Shown piece after piece: positions 51,872 to 64,000 of a stretch of 64,000 bases of DNA (positions are counted from its first letter, which is position 1; every line of letters starts with the position of its first letter). A program made the translations under genes and the position numbers. Source of the DNA: Parus major (Eukaryota > Chordata > Aves > Passeriformes > Paridae); the NCBI RefSeq assembly GCF_001522545.3, contig NC_031770.1:24361193-24425192 (forward strand), in the 5' to 3' direction. The notes under the pieces are model-generated. The model saw only the letters and a program-made list of their open reading frames with translations. It was not told the DNA's origin and did no database searches.

Positions 51872-52187
51872 GAGCTCTGCATAGGCACAGGAATGAAATT
51901 GTTACAGTTCATTCCTTAATCACCCCATTTGCACTGCACAGAAGGAATAACCAAAACTCAGTGTGAGTTTTGAAGAGAGAGAGAGCTCTGGATAGGCACA
52001 GGAATAAAATTGTTACAGTTCATTCCTTAATCACCCCATTTGCACTGCACAGAAGGAATAACCAAAACTCAGTGTGAGTTTTGAAGAGAGAGAGAGCTCT
52101 GGATAGGCACAGGAATAAAATTGTTACAGTTCATTCCTTAATCACCCCATTTGCACTGCACAGAAGGAATAACCAAAACTCAGTGTG
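51872..52187 (+). repeat. 111-bp tandem repeat, 2.85 copies
   Basis: Units start at 'gagctctg' at 51872, 51983 and 52094; the period is exactly 111. The third copy stops after 94 bp at 'cagtgtg' (52187). Copies 2 and 3 appear identical over the shared length. Copy 1 differs from them at two places near its start (gcatagg versus ggatagg, and ggaatg versus ggaata). Each internal junction holds a 9-bp palindromic arm pair around 'gtg' (51952-51972 and 52063-52083) and a GA-rich run. Near-identity implies recent amplification or gene-conversion-like homogenisation. The period is divisible by three, but no sustained reading frame runs through all units. Confidence 0.97.
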
Positions 52188-52709
52188 CTGGCCTTTATAA
52201 AAGTCATGTCTCCCATTCTGCAGGAAGAAGTTCAGGTCATGGACAAAGTGCACAGCAGTGCCCAGAACACAGCCAGAACCTGTGGGCCTGTTCCAGCCAC
52301 GAGCTAGAGAGCTGCAGCCCACACAGCAGGAGTACACATAAAGGTGGTGTGATTCAGTCATCTCTCTTTTCCAAAAACTTTCCATAGGCAATTGAATAAG
52401 AACTAACTTTGCTGAATACTCACCCTTATTCCCTGAGTAGATGAAATCACTTCAGAAGCTACAATTTATGTTATTGCACTCATTCTACCTTGAAATAGTG
52501 ATCCTAATCTAGTATCAGTCAATATAAGTTTAACAAAATCCACGTAGCATGAATGCTAAACAATAACTTCACAAAATCAAGTTCTTGTGCACAAGTACTG
52601 CTCTCATTGACTAGGAATTTTTTTCCTGTGATTTACTAAATCTCTTCATGGAACTATGTGCAATTTGAGATAAGCAAAGGTGCAAAATTTATTTCTGTCT
52701 TGATACAAA

Positions 52710-53640
52710 ATTATAGAAGCTGAGCCAGAAAGTACTTTCAAAGGTCATTTTGTTTGTCCTCAAGCCAGAATCAATCCTTGCGTCACTTGTTACAAGTGTA
52801 CATTCTCAATGACTGTGACTTCATCACCTCTCCAGGCTTGGCCATGTTTATGTTTACAAAGCTTTTCCTAATAACTATCCTGACTCTCCCCTGGTGTAAT
52901 TTAGCTTGTTCTTTCTTATTATGTCTGCCATGAACAAAAAAGAACATATTACTCCTTCCCTCTTTACAACAGTATGGTTCTTTTGTATCTTAATTACTGC
53001 CCTTCCATCTTCTTTTTGGAGTGCTTAATAACTACAATTTTTCAAGTTCTCCTTGGCTACAGTGCTCCAGAGTCCATTCCAGTATAAATTCCTAGAAGAT
53101 TACTTCTGCAGGCTGCATTCTGTTTTTCATATACATACTAGCTGGTCACTTAGCTTTTTAATAATTCATCAATTCATGTTTAATTTGATTCACATTCCCA
53201 GCTCTTTTCCAGACAACTGATGTCTATTGTATTACCCCGTCCTGTATCTGTGCAGATTACTTCTGCCTAACACTTTGCATTTGTCCCTATTGAACTTAAT
53301 CCTATTTTTTTCAGATGATGTCTTCAATTTGTCAAAATCATTTGGGATTCTAATTCTGCTTTCCACATGTTCAGAATCACCCCCATCTCCTGTCATATGC
53401 AAATTTACTGCATAAAATATTATTCATTTATTCAGATAATTCATGAGAATATTTAACAATATTTAATTGAGAACAAGCCCCTGTAGAAATTCCTCAGTAT
53501 ATTTCAATTAAACAATATAATCAGGTCGCTATTATCTAGTTTCTCTTTTAATCCAGCTTTGCATTTACTCACAAGACTTCATTTCCTTAGCTTTCTGGTG
53601 GGAGAATCATTTAAAAGAGTCTAAAAATTTAAGTAACATA
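52710..53640 (-). mobile_element. Ancient CR1/L3-type LINE remnant, about 0.9 kb
   Basis: This is a strongly diverged but collinear match, from memory, to old amniote CR1 elements of the type common in turtles and crocodilians. Anchors on the plus strand, in order, are: 'ttatagaa...ctttcaaaggtcat' (52711-52747, the 3' end); 'cttttcctaataactatcctgactctcccc' spread over 52861-52892; 'ctttgcatttgtccctattg' (53272-53291) followed by 'aacttaatcctattt'; 'caatttgtcaaaatcatttg' (53325-53344); 'tatgcaaattt'; 'gagaatatttaacaatattt' (53444-53463); and 'ccagctttgcatttactcac'. The anchor order matches a minus-strand element. Frames are destroyed. The age implied is much greater than that of the two other CR1 copies. 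Confidence 0.85.
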
Positions 53641-56600
53641 GGAACTGGGGTCTTAGTCTTTCCTGAGGACCCGTTACCTCATCAGAGCAGGAAGCTTGCT
53701 GTAATTTAAGAAGTTGTAAGATATTCCCCCTGTCCATGCTGTGTTGAATTTACTCAGAAACGTTTAGAACATTTTGAATTTTTTCAGAGGGATGTTGGTG
53801 ATTTTCTCATTGAGTATGAACTGACAATCAAATATTGGCATGGAATATCATGCAAATTGATTTTATGCAAAAATCAAAAGCACTTTTGAATTCCTTGTCA
53901 GCAAAATATATTCTTCAAATTCTCACTATTATGGGGGCAGCATCTGTAAGAGGTCTTGAGTAGGCATAGAACCATGCATCTCATATAAATGATGTATCTC
54001 ATTGATCATCATAGCAGAAACATCCCCGTGTGCTGATTTATTTCTCAATGCCTCAATGTGGGATAAAGGCCCCCACAAAGTATATGGATACCATGTGGTA
54101 GTGAATCAGTTATGCTCATTCGGATCACACTCAAAGCACTTATGTCATATTGTTGACTCTTCAGCCACCTGCTCTTGACAAGGAGGTCTGGCACACAGTG
54201 CTTGGAGCATACTTGATTTGCTCCAGTCATGCCCTGTTCTGGCTATAAAATAAATTGTCATCGTTTTCATATTAATATCTTTTGAATACAGCCATTTTTC
54301 TGTACATATGCATAAATGAGATGGAAAAGGTGCAAGAGACACATGGTTTCTTTGGAGGAATAAGTTTTGTGCATCAGTCAGATGCTATAGGCTATCTAAA
54401 TACACATCTGTCAAATGAAAATTGAGTTAAAAATGAAGTGGCACAACATCCCTGATCAGATTTACTACTAAAATAGATGATGTACTTTTTATCTGATGAT
54501 AAGTCATGTGGAAGACAAACAGGCATTCAGATGTAAGAATCTGGTAGAATTACCCTTGAAAATAAAGAGGTTGAATTATTAAATTTTATGCAAAATAAAA
54601 TACAAATGCACAATATGCATAAACAACTCCTGCTTCAACTCCATACGTAACAATTAAAACAAAATCCTCACTAATCCTAACAATGGTTTCTCTAGTCACT
54701 CTATGTCTAGGTGTGGGGAGTTTCTGCATTAATAGGTGGGGAAAAAAAACATAAAAATTAATTGTTTTAATAAGCCACATGAGAATATGAATCTAATTGT
54801 AGATCAGTACTTACTAGATCTATTTGGCCAAAAATATTACTGAAGTTTTCTGCTCACAGATGATTTTGTGCAAAATGTGTTGCTGGAAGAGCATCTTCAC
54901 TTTTGAAATGAAGCTTAAAAAAGAGAAAATAGAATTTCACAAGTTGTTTAGGGAAAGATTTTCTTTCAAGTAACCTAATTTAAAATTGAGTTATTCCAGA
55001 TTTATATTAAATAGCTCAAGCATAGCATGAAGCTCTAGCTGGTCATTAACTTCTGGCGTCATTTATGATGTCTCTGCAAAGAATTAGATATTTATGTGGT
55101 TCTCTACTTGAAAATTTATCCAGAGTTTCAATTTTTCCTTTAAAAATATAACATATTATTAGTGAATTTGCAGTAATAGGGAAAAAAAAAAAGAAAATAA
55201 AAAAAGGAAAAGTGTAATTTCATTTCAGACTGGAATTGACCAAACACATTCATCTTCAGGACTGTTTTGTTGAACATGTATGAATTTCAAAATTCAATAA
55301 ATATGGACCTGGAGAGAGAAACATCTCAAGCCACAAATCAAAACTACTGAGGTCTTTAAGAAATATTAGACCTGGCCTACAGGACTATCAGTTGCTTCAT
55401 TGAAGACCAGGAGGAGTTGTCCTGTCAGAAGCAGTGACAGCACAAAAGGAAAATAATCTCTGTACTATTAGCAGTCCCGGGGATTAAAGTAAACTATATT
55501 TCCATGTAGCTATAATTAATCAATATTAATACAGCTAATATTCCTGTCTTTGTCTAATAAAATTTGGCAACTAGCAAAACTAGAAAATTGTAACGAGATA
55601 ATTTATTACTATCCCTTCCCTCTTTTTACCCCATTACTGTCTACCTGTAAAAGGTTAAGATACAGTGGTCTGTGTGAACTTCTTGAAGATGACATCCTAC
55701 TGAACAATAAATGGAAAAGAATTGGCAGATAAAATAATTGCATACCTGCTTCTTAGTAACTGTCTAGAGCTACAGTGGAACAGGGCAACTGCATTTTTCC
55801 CTCACTCCCACCCCCACCTGCAAATCAAACCAAGCCTTAAAGCAATTTCCTGAAATGGCACTTTTAGCTAATGGGAAAGCATATTATAGGATGCAGAGAG
55901 AACCTATAAATGGTAACAAGGCTAAATTCCTCAGCTCTGGACCCCCATAACCTGTTGTTAATCTAGACACTGAGGAAATGGTGGCATGATGATAATTACT
56001 TCTCTGTTCCTCCAAAGGAAGTGCTGCACAGAATACTTTAAATAGAAGGAAAGAATATTGTCTTTTTAGTATTTTTATCATGCATTGTTAAGACACTGCA
56101 TTCCTGGGGTGCATCCAACTGTGATGAAGCCAAGGGCACTGTCTACCTGATGAATTTTAAGTGGGAAGCAATTTGCAGTACATGGAACTGATGAAATTTA
56201 TTCCAGTGTAGGTACCACTGGTTCCTGCTGTATTCCAAATACTTGCAAGAAAAAATACACCTCTCCGATAAATATCAAAACTGCAAAAGTTTTTCCAAGA
56301 CTGGCTTTCCATTGATTTCAGCAGGCAATGGGAAATTATCTAGGAGATGTTATTAAACAGCAAAACTTCACTCCATACCTTTAGGAAAAAAAAACCTTAT
56401 CAACAGCTGAAAAGCCCAGAGGTTTACTGAGACCAGAAAAGGAAGACTCGCATTAAATGGGGTTAGAAAGGACTTCACATGACCCATGTTGTGTGAAAAG
56501 ACATTGAAACTCACTGCTTGCAGCCCCCCTCATGTTGTTTCTTCTCCCAATAAGATTTGAAAAAAATGAACATGTATTTTTAGCGTACTTCTACTGAAAG

Positions 56601-57675
56601 CTTTCAGCCAAACAGCATTCTAAGCATCTTCCTTTTAAAATAAAGTATTAAAGATATAGACAAAGGCACTGTTAATGTAGGTCAGGATAAGCCTATATTA
56701 ACTACGATGCAGATTCCAAATATGACCAGCAGTCACAGAAATGCACTGAACTCAAGTCTTGCATAGTTTATAATCATGTTTGTCCAGTACAGAAAGCATT
56801 CATGCTGTGAGGTCATACAAGCCTTGACCAACAAGAAGTCACAGTGCAATAAGGAGGCTGCTCTGCCTTGGTTGTGCCTTGAGCTGTTCAAATTTGGCTG
56901 TAGTGAGAGCATGGTGGGGTGAGTCAGAAGACTTTACTTCACAGGAGCAGTGGAAAATTTTATTGCCTGCAGTGCATATGTGGCTTGTAAGCACAAATGC
57001 CTTTGCCCACTTTTCTATGAAGACACCTGCAAACAATGAGATGAAAACAATACAAGGTGACAAAGGACACAGAGATGCCTACTCTCCACTTGTCTGCCTT
57101 CCAGTAGGGTGACCCAAGTCCTCTTCAAGGTGAGTCTTGAGTCATGTCTAGAACCTTTTATTCATTTTGTGAGATTACGTCGTACCCTTAGCCAACAAGC
57201 ATCTACAAGCATCTTTGATCCAGAGGGTGAACTACAAATCCTGGAAGATCAAAGTTACTCATAAGATTTGAGTAGCTTGTTTCTTCCCCGTGAATCAAAA
57301 CACTGGAAAGTAGTTAATTCCTCTTTTTGCTCCTGTAAATTTGCTTCTTCCCATGGAAACAGATGATGTGGCTGCAGACTGAATTAGACAGTCAAATGTT
57401 TTGAATGTGATTTGTGCAGCCAGCTCTGCTCTCAGGAATCCAGGGCAGCTAATCTTGAAAGGAAAATGAGCGCATCCTTCAGAATCAAATACCTGGCATG
57501 AGTTGTGCAGTTTAAGCTATCTGCCATTAGTTCCAGCCTTAATAAACTAATCTAGAAAACAGCTTGCTTTCCCAAACTTGCTGCTTCTCTCAGTCTTTTT
57601 GGTTGAAGAGCTGTAACACATAGTGGGGACTCATTTGTGAATTCATGATAGATTTAGGAGATGGGAATTCCTAAA

Positions 57676-57760
57676 ATCAAATTTTTAATCATAAAAGGTT
57701 AATAAAAAATTAACTTAGTTTAAAAATTAACTAAATTTTAAAAATAATTTATTTTATACC
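57676..57760. repeat. AT-rich low-complexity stretch
   Basis: Almost only A and T, with 'aaaaattaact' present twice about 19 bp apart and small inverted repeats (TTAGTT/AACTAA). No gene. Confidence 0.8.
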
Positions 57761-60700
57761 AAGTATTTAGTCTCATTATGTTTTACAGTTTTACAAATGC
57801 CACATACACTATTAAAAATAACAGAGAGAGACTATGCTTAAGAGGTTGCCTGCAGGTGGCTACCATGTGAGCAATAGACACATTATTGAAGCAATTCCTT
57901 TTTGCAAATCTATGTCAGAACAAGAACCATTAGAATATTTAGATTCTTTTGTTGGCTAAAATCCTCTGAGGTATCCAGCTCTCCAGTTGCAGATCTTTAG
58001 TGAAGACGAGTTACTGTCTTCTAAAATTTTTATGGGATACAAGCTGTCTCTCAGGACAAACAGTTCCTTTTGCAGGTCAGAATCAAAACCTGTTGCATTA
58101 AATTTTACTTGCTGTTGCCATGCCAACATGCTCTCTTTGCTCACACTTCATTTTGCACTCTGAATGGCATGCCTAATAAAAAATCAGGACTTTCCATTTT
58201 AGCCATCTCAAATGTACATCTGGACTCCATCCCAGACTGTAGGTTCCTTTAGGAAATATTCTAACTCCAGTTAAAAATACAGTTCTTAACTATTTAAAGA
58301 TGGCTAGGCATAGTCTCACAGCAGGACTGAATTTTAACACAAAACACTTTGATAGGAAACTAATATTCATATTTGCTGTTATTGTGGAGTTTGGTAAATC
58401 ACTAGGGCAGAACATGAAGTTGTTTTCCATCATGAAGGTTGCCTATAAAAACTTTATGTAAATTGTGGGTAAAAAAGAAAGAATCCTGTATCTAGCAAAG
58501 AATCTAAAGAAAATTATGAACTATGCAGACAGCATGGGAGTACTGGAGAGCTGTACAATTTTTTTGTGTGTGAAAAATGTCTGAAGTTTGCCTCAGTTGA
58601 TGGCGTAAAACCTTATCCAGCTGATTTCACCATGGGCAGCCTGTGATGGTGTCATACCACAGACACAGGCTGGGCTCTCTGTTCCCACTTCATTCTTGGT
58701 GTAGGAAGCAGGGCTGAGGCACAGGAATGCTGCCCAGAGCATTCCAGTGGGCAGGAGGCACTTTGCTTTGTACCTCACCAAGCTTTACCCCAACCAAAGA
58801 AAACAAAGAGCAGGTTCTGAAGACACTGTAAACTTTGCCCTCACATCTGGAGGCAGAGTGAAGCAGTGGCAGCCAGCAATAAGGGACAGGCAAGAAGAAA
58901 ACAAAAAGTGATGGAGAGAGACAGCCACAGCACAAAGGATTCATTCTGTACTTCTAATAAGAAGTCTGGAAGTCCCCTACTGGGGAAAAGAAACCATTAA
59001 AATGTTCATTAGAAAGAATATTACCTTGGGCATTTATTATTTATTGCAAGTCTTTATAAGCTGTTACTCTTGGGATGTATTCCAGTAAGTCCCCATGTAC
59101 TCCCTGTCCTGCTCCAGTCTGTCAGCAGACTAAACATCCCACAGCAAGTGCCAGTGATGCTCTGTGGCATTGGGATGCTCAGTTTACAGGGGGGTTTCTT
59201 TCACATACACAGCTATTTGAGCTTCTGTCACTGAATCCACAGAGTACTTAATTTTAGATTATCTAAAGGAAAACGTTACAACCAAAAGTGATTGTACTCC
59301 ACACAGTTTGTTCAGCAGTGACAGTGGTTTTAAGAAGAATAAAATAACATTGGAAATGTTGGTCATGTACCCAGTACCCAACACACAGCTCCAGCTATGT
59401 GCCTGCAGTAGCTTCTCAGCCCCATAATATGAAATCCTCTACCTGGTTGACCTCTAGCATTTGCTTGTCTTGTTTTTATCTTCTTCAGAATTTGCCTGTA
59501 ACACAATTCTTCATTCACCATTTGAAATACAGAGTAGGTTGTAAAATTACATATTAAGGTTATATATTTCTACCTGCACAGCATGAAAGGCAAATACAAA
59601 AGTCTGCCATGAGGCTTGACATGTACCCCTACTTTCTCATTTCTTACTGGAAGTAGATACCAATTTAGCATACAAAGCATACAAAGTTTCCTTTTGTTTA
59701 TTGATTTGTGTGTTTCTTAAGCCAGACACACCGCCATTCTCCCCATATCCTCTCAGATCCTACTGTAGGGAGCATGGCCTGCTGGAGCATAACTTTTCCA
59801 GAGTTCTCTGTGCTCAGTATATAACCACAGGTCTGCCACACTGCTACAGCTGAGTCTGCCATTAGCTGATGAAGGCTCCCTTAGAGAGGAAATGCTGCCA
59901 GAGTGCCTATCTGAAATGGAACAGGAACAGCTTTAGAAATTTCTCACCCCTATTTATTATGTCACTCTGCAATTACAGAAATATTCCTACCAGCTGGCAT
60001 TCATTTGAATGAAGACTTAGAGTCAAGATAACTCAGAGGTGAAAAATAACTTCATATTCTATAAAGAAGAGAACCTTCCAAAGACTTTTCACTTGGTCAG
60101 ACTATCACTTGTGACCTGCATTTTCCAGAAAGTTAGGCTTAACCACTTACTAGGCTCTGTAAATGGACTAATTCAACTCTAAAGATATTAGAAAGGCAGA
60201 AGACTGCTTAGAGAAAATAAAACCAGTGTACCTAAATCTAAAGCACTTGTTACAAAATCTCTATGCATTCGATATCCTGATCTTCCTAAATTAAGAAGAT
60301 TGAAGACACCCAATATCAGAGAGACAACAGCTCACATAAATCAAATCTCCTCTACTGATCTAATTCTGTTGCTTTCCCAGAAGTATTCCTGCACTCAGGA
60401 GTTCTTTAATGATGAGAATGAGAACTAGGCTGTCCAAACGCATCATGTAGCCTTGACAATATACAACGAACAAGCAATAAACAAAATGTTAAACTCCGCT
60501 TTCGGTCTGGGTCAGCCAACAGAGCATTAAACCCAGCAGTGATTCTTCTACCAAGCCATTGTTCAACACAGTTAACATCAAGTAAATATTGATAAAGTAA
60601 GGTGTATTTCCATGTGTTCAGTCACTTGTAACATTAATATAGGGAATAAAGAAAAGATGTGCTAAAGTATGGTGGGATGAGACACACTTGTGGTAAGTCA

Positions 60701-61031
60701 TAGGTATGTTTTTCCTTTATTCATATGCTAGGTTAGATTCCAAAGAAAGTTTTTCTCAAGGTACTTTGGGGAAAAAATTCAGTGGTTTACAACCATACCA
60801 TTTTATTCAGTTTGTCTTGTACTTTGGCCCATTTAATTATAACTGTTGAGCTGACAAAATTCATTATTTTCCTTGAAATAAGAACTACTTTCAATATTGC
60901 AAAATAAATTTTTTTACTGGATTTTCTTTCAAAGCACTGAACCTGATCACAATGTCCTAGGCACACAAACAAAAAGGATTGCAATTACCTGGCAATATGG
61001 CATCCACTAAGACAAAGAAGTAAATTTTCAC

Positions 61032-61165
61032 TATAATTATAGAATAATTTAATAATTTAATAATTAAAATAATTTTAATACTGTAATAATAAATTAACAA
61101 TAAATTTAATTAATTAATTTAATGAATAAATAAAATAATGTAATTTAATTATATTGTGTTATTAC
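61032..61165. repeat. AT-only low-complexity stretch
   Basis: About 130 bases almost entirely A and T, built from TAAT, TTAA and AATAAA words. A composition feature with no gene. Confidence 0.88.
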
Positions 61166-62039
61166 AGTTTAGCTTGTGGAGTTGGGGGGAACAAATTAGC
61201 TCTTTTAATCTCTGTCATAGAAGGAACTATCTAAACAGGGTTTTTTTGCATCCTTCTTATTGAATGTGCATCTTATAAAAGACAGAAATTCTATTTTCTT
61301 CATGCTCAAAGCGTATGAAAATTTAGTCTAGGTTAAGATTTATAAAAACATCAAACTCAACAGACTGGAGAGAAAGAGAATACTTTCCATTATTTCGTCT
61401 TCATCATCAGAAAGGACACAAGTCCTAAATTCTGGTGCTCTGTTCTCTCCACACATGTAGGTGCAGTCACTCAGCCAAGTGAAGTTGGAGTGTAAGAACT
61501 TCCCTCGACATATGTTAATTGATCTCTGTGCCTAAGAACCTAAGGATATGATTAAGGTATGATATATGCTTCTGGTACATGGAAACCAGAGTCAATGTAA
61601 TATAATACTGTAATGGGAAAAGAAACAAAGAATTTCTGTTCAGTGTGTGATTCTGCAAGTTACTATTTGCAACTTTCCCACTGTTAAAATCTGGCCTTCC
61701 CATGTTTTTTAAAAAGAGGAGTGACTGCACAAAGGTCTCTCACTCTCTGCAATAATCCCACAGTATTCACAGGTTTATTCAGTTGTAAAATATTAGTTAT
61801 ATAGTAGATATCTATCACTTCTGTGTGCCATAGGAATCCCTGGCTAGAGACAGATGTCTACTCTGTGTGTTTTCAATAGATTTCCTCTATTACACCTCCT
61901 GAAGTTACTTGAAAGAATTTAATATTTTCACTTCCTCCTAGGTAAATCAATCCTGTGTTTTTCCTCCTGGAGTTTATTGTCTTTTTCTGTATTCTGTTTA
62001 GATTGAGGTCAATGTTTCTGGTCTCTGTTTCCTCCCCAG

Positions 62040-62106
62040 CTACCCCAACTCACTGCCACTTTTCCAGGCAGGAAAATCCCAAGTGACAGTCAGCGGCAAA
62101 GTGAAG
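62040..62106 (+). other. Candidate 67-nt exon
   Basis: An acceptor-like 'ctctgtttcctccccag' ends at 62039, and a donor-like 'gtgaag|gtcaga' starts at 62107. The 67-nt interval is open in two of three frames, and the neighbourhood (62030-62200) is richer in G and C than its surroundings. I recognise no protein family. A lncRNA exon, a cryptic site or chance are all possible. Confidence 0.17.
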
Positions 62107-62327
62107 GTCAGAGATTTCCCTGGCTGTCCTTCGACACCTTCCCGCAGCAGCCTGAGTCAGCAGTCAGCTTCTCACAGATTAGATCTGCCTGGTCTCTTGA
62201 GAGCACACACAAAAAATAAAACTTCAAGACTGATGACTCCTTCATGAGGAATCCAGTCATTTCCAATTCAGTCTTTTACCCTAGCAGAATTTTTTCTTCA
62301 CAACTGTTAAATGATTTTCTCTTTAAT

Positions 62328-62365
62328 CTGGTTCATATCCTATCCCAAGATAGGATGTGAGCCAG
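62328..62365. repeat. 17-bp inverted repeat with two G-T pairs, 4-nt loop
   Basis: The left arm 62328-62344 (ctggttcatatcctatc) pairs with 62349-62365 (gataggatgtgagccag) around the loop 'ccaa'. Fifteen of the 17 positions are Watson-Crick pairs and two are T-G in this orientation. Two transitions since origin, both in the same direction, would explain the mismatches. Confidence 0.93.
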
Positions 62366-64000
62366 CTGAAGTCTGAACAAAAATTTATATCCATTTCACT
62401 TCAGTTAAATTCCTATGTGGGTAGCAACAAGTAGAATGTTATGCACTTTTAACAGTTATTCTTTTCCTTCAATCTTTTAGCATATCCTTAAAAATTCTGA
62501 GTCAATCCACATTTCACAAGAGTTTCTGTCATTCTTAGACACAATTTTTAATTAAGACTCCTTCCACATGAAATATTTTTCTGGAAGTGGGAAGATTTGT
62601 TTTAAAACTAAATCTAAACTTTCAAAACTGAGTATTGTTTCTCATTTCCGATTACCTAACACAAGTCAGTATACAGCCTTCAAAAAAGTGTCTTCAGTAT
62701 TCTCTGATATTCAGTGGAGTTACTGGTGACAACAGGATATAAGCTTTGACCAATAGAGCAGTCTTAGTCCAGAGCCTGTCTTGAAGCAGTTTTTTGATGG
62801 CTACCCAGTAATAAATATGAGATGCAAATATAGCTCAATTATAAGGGGAAGGCTGGCTGACAAAATAAGTAAAATGCAGAGTCTTGCTGCAAGGGGTGGT
62901 TGATTCTCATGCAAGGTCAATAGATGGAGAACACAAAGGTTTCTGCAGCATTTTTCTGGAATTTCCTTGTTTGCTAGCACAAATTCAACTAAGACAAACA
63001 TCATCACTTCAAAGCACCATTTTTTATTTACAGCAACATGATGTACCCTGGAGTATACAGCCTCATGGTCCAGGCACTACTGAGGACACCAGACATGCCT
63101 TCCATTTCCCTGGGTCAATGCTGCTTGCATTTCAGTGGGGCTCATGGTCATGCTATGCTCACTTCTGCTGTCAGGCTGGTCTGCCACAGCAAGTCACAGC
63201 CTAGGTGGCAACTCCTGTGTGATCACAGGTACAATGGAGATGGGATTCCCAGCAGCCAGGGGCTGCCTCAGCTAGTCAAGCTGCTGAAGGAAACACTGAA
63301 TGGAGGAGCGTGTCAGGAAATCATCATTTCTCTAAGCCACAGATCTTCTTTAAACTCACTGCTCATCACAGGAAATACTTATCAACCCTTTCTGTGTCCA
63401 GGGCCTTCACACATCCCTTTGTGTGAGGATGTTTAGGTCAAGCTCACTTCTTTGTTCCAAGAAACCAGTGTTAATACCACCATCCACCTTAAGCTTTAGC
63501 ATAGAGGACAGAAGACTTCTGAAGGAAACAGCAATCAGAACCTGACACCCACAGCACCCTTAGGATCCCAAATCCATATACATCTCACTCAGCAGAAAAC
63601 CCCAGAGTATTTCCAGGTAAGGCTCAGTCGTTCTTATCTGAGGTGAACGGTACAGCTCTGAACATTTGGGTGACAGCTGTGACACACAGCTCAGTGTTGC
63701 ACCACCAGCACTCTCCACACTTCTAAATGGAAGCAGCCACAGCTGCTCATTTCTGTGCTCAAGCCAACTCTGTCACCATGAACAGAACTACCAAACCCAA
63801 ACCTTCAGGAGATGTCAAATCAGGGAAGCTCATTTTGTGACTTCTGATGGTGCTTTCACCATGCCAGGACACTCAGTCTTGCCAAAATGGTATTACTTCT
63901 GAGCATTTAAGTACTTTAAATAGTACTTATAAAGAAATTACTTACAAAATTGTGTCTCTGGCCTTTCAGAAGCCAAGATGACTAGAGATAGCCTTGCAAA
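62366..64000. other. Non-coding, nothing recognised
   Basis: Unique sequence that becomes richer in G and C between about 63030 and 63440, where a 132-codon plus-strand frame (63038-63436) is open. The predicted product has no domain, signal peptide or motif I recognise. Confidence 0.6.

Larger units (their letters stand above)
53641..62327. other. Non-coding, nothing recognised apart from AT-rich patches
   Basis: Unique AT-rich sequence, with an A-rich run at 55181-55210 and the AT-only stretches listed separately. 57270-57560 may be constrained non-coding DNA by its look, which is a weak impression. Confidence 0.6.

Noticed and set aside
51872..52187. Regular repeats, considered as a CRISPR array
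   Set aside because: The units are directly abutting 111-bp copies with no unique spacers, and the genome is a vertebrate. It is a tandem duplication.
1..64000. Operons, Shine-Dalgarno sites, rho-independent terminators and phage or IS elements
   Set aside because: Repeat content and gene density indicate a vertebrate genome, so bacterial feature types do not apply; the hairpins found are not terminators.

Overview
This window looks like non-coding DNA from a bird genome, either a gene desert or the inside of a very large intron. The main evidence is three pieces of CR1, the dominant LINE of birds and other reptiles. They lie at about 987-1812, 5097-5290 and 52710-53640, all in minus orientation. 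No mammalian L1 or Alu sequence was seen. Stop codons are dense in all six frames, open frames are short, and there is one 55-base assembly gap (27244-27298). Nothing bacterial or plasmid-like is present. The bird assignment is an inference from repeat content and style; the species cannot be named from this sequence alone.

No intact protein-coding gene can be supported. The only recognisable coding matter is the decayed C-terminal part of a CR1 reverse-transcriptase ORF at about 1116-1810 on the minus strand. The longest other open frames (5297-5698, 38687-39079, 63038-63436 on +; 35613-35993 and 46026-46382 on -) match nothing I recognise and have no gene structure around them. Three short segments bounded by splice-like signals (24930-24951, 43985-44018, 62040-62106) are listed only as candidate exons.

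Layout. 1-5300: two CR1 copies of the avian type plus a long A-rich low-complexity tract. 5300-18400: unique AT-rich sequence with a CpG-retaining block at 11370-11820. 18400-19150: a cluster of polypyrimidine, polypurine and G-rich tracts with quadruplex potential. 19150-27243: unique sequence with two possible ancient CORE-SINE (MIR-like) remnants, a 37-bp duplication with A-tails, and a CpG-dense island near 26180-26340. 27244-27298: gap. 27299-51870: mostly unremarkable unique sequence, with two perfect hairpins (38125-38169, 45195-45230), microsatellites and a small CpG-dense patch near 46000. 51872-52187: a clean 111-bp tandem triplication. 52710-53640: an unusually long, old CR1 remnant. 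53640-64000: unique AT-rich sequence with a third hairpin at 62328-62365.

There is no gene network to describe. The points most worth checking are the near-perfect hairpins, the 111-bp tandem array with a small palindrome at each internal junction, the CpG-retaining blocks that may be cis-regulatory elements, and the candidate exons. No convincing novel system was found.
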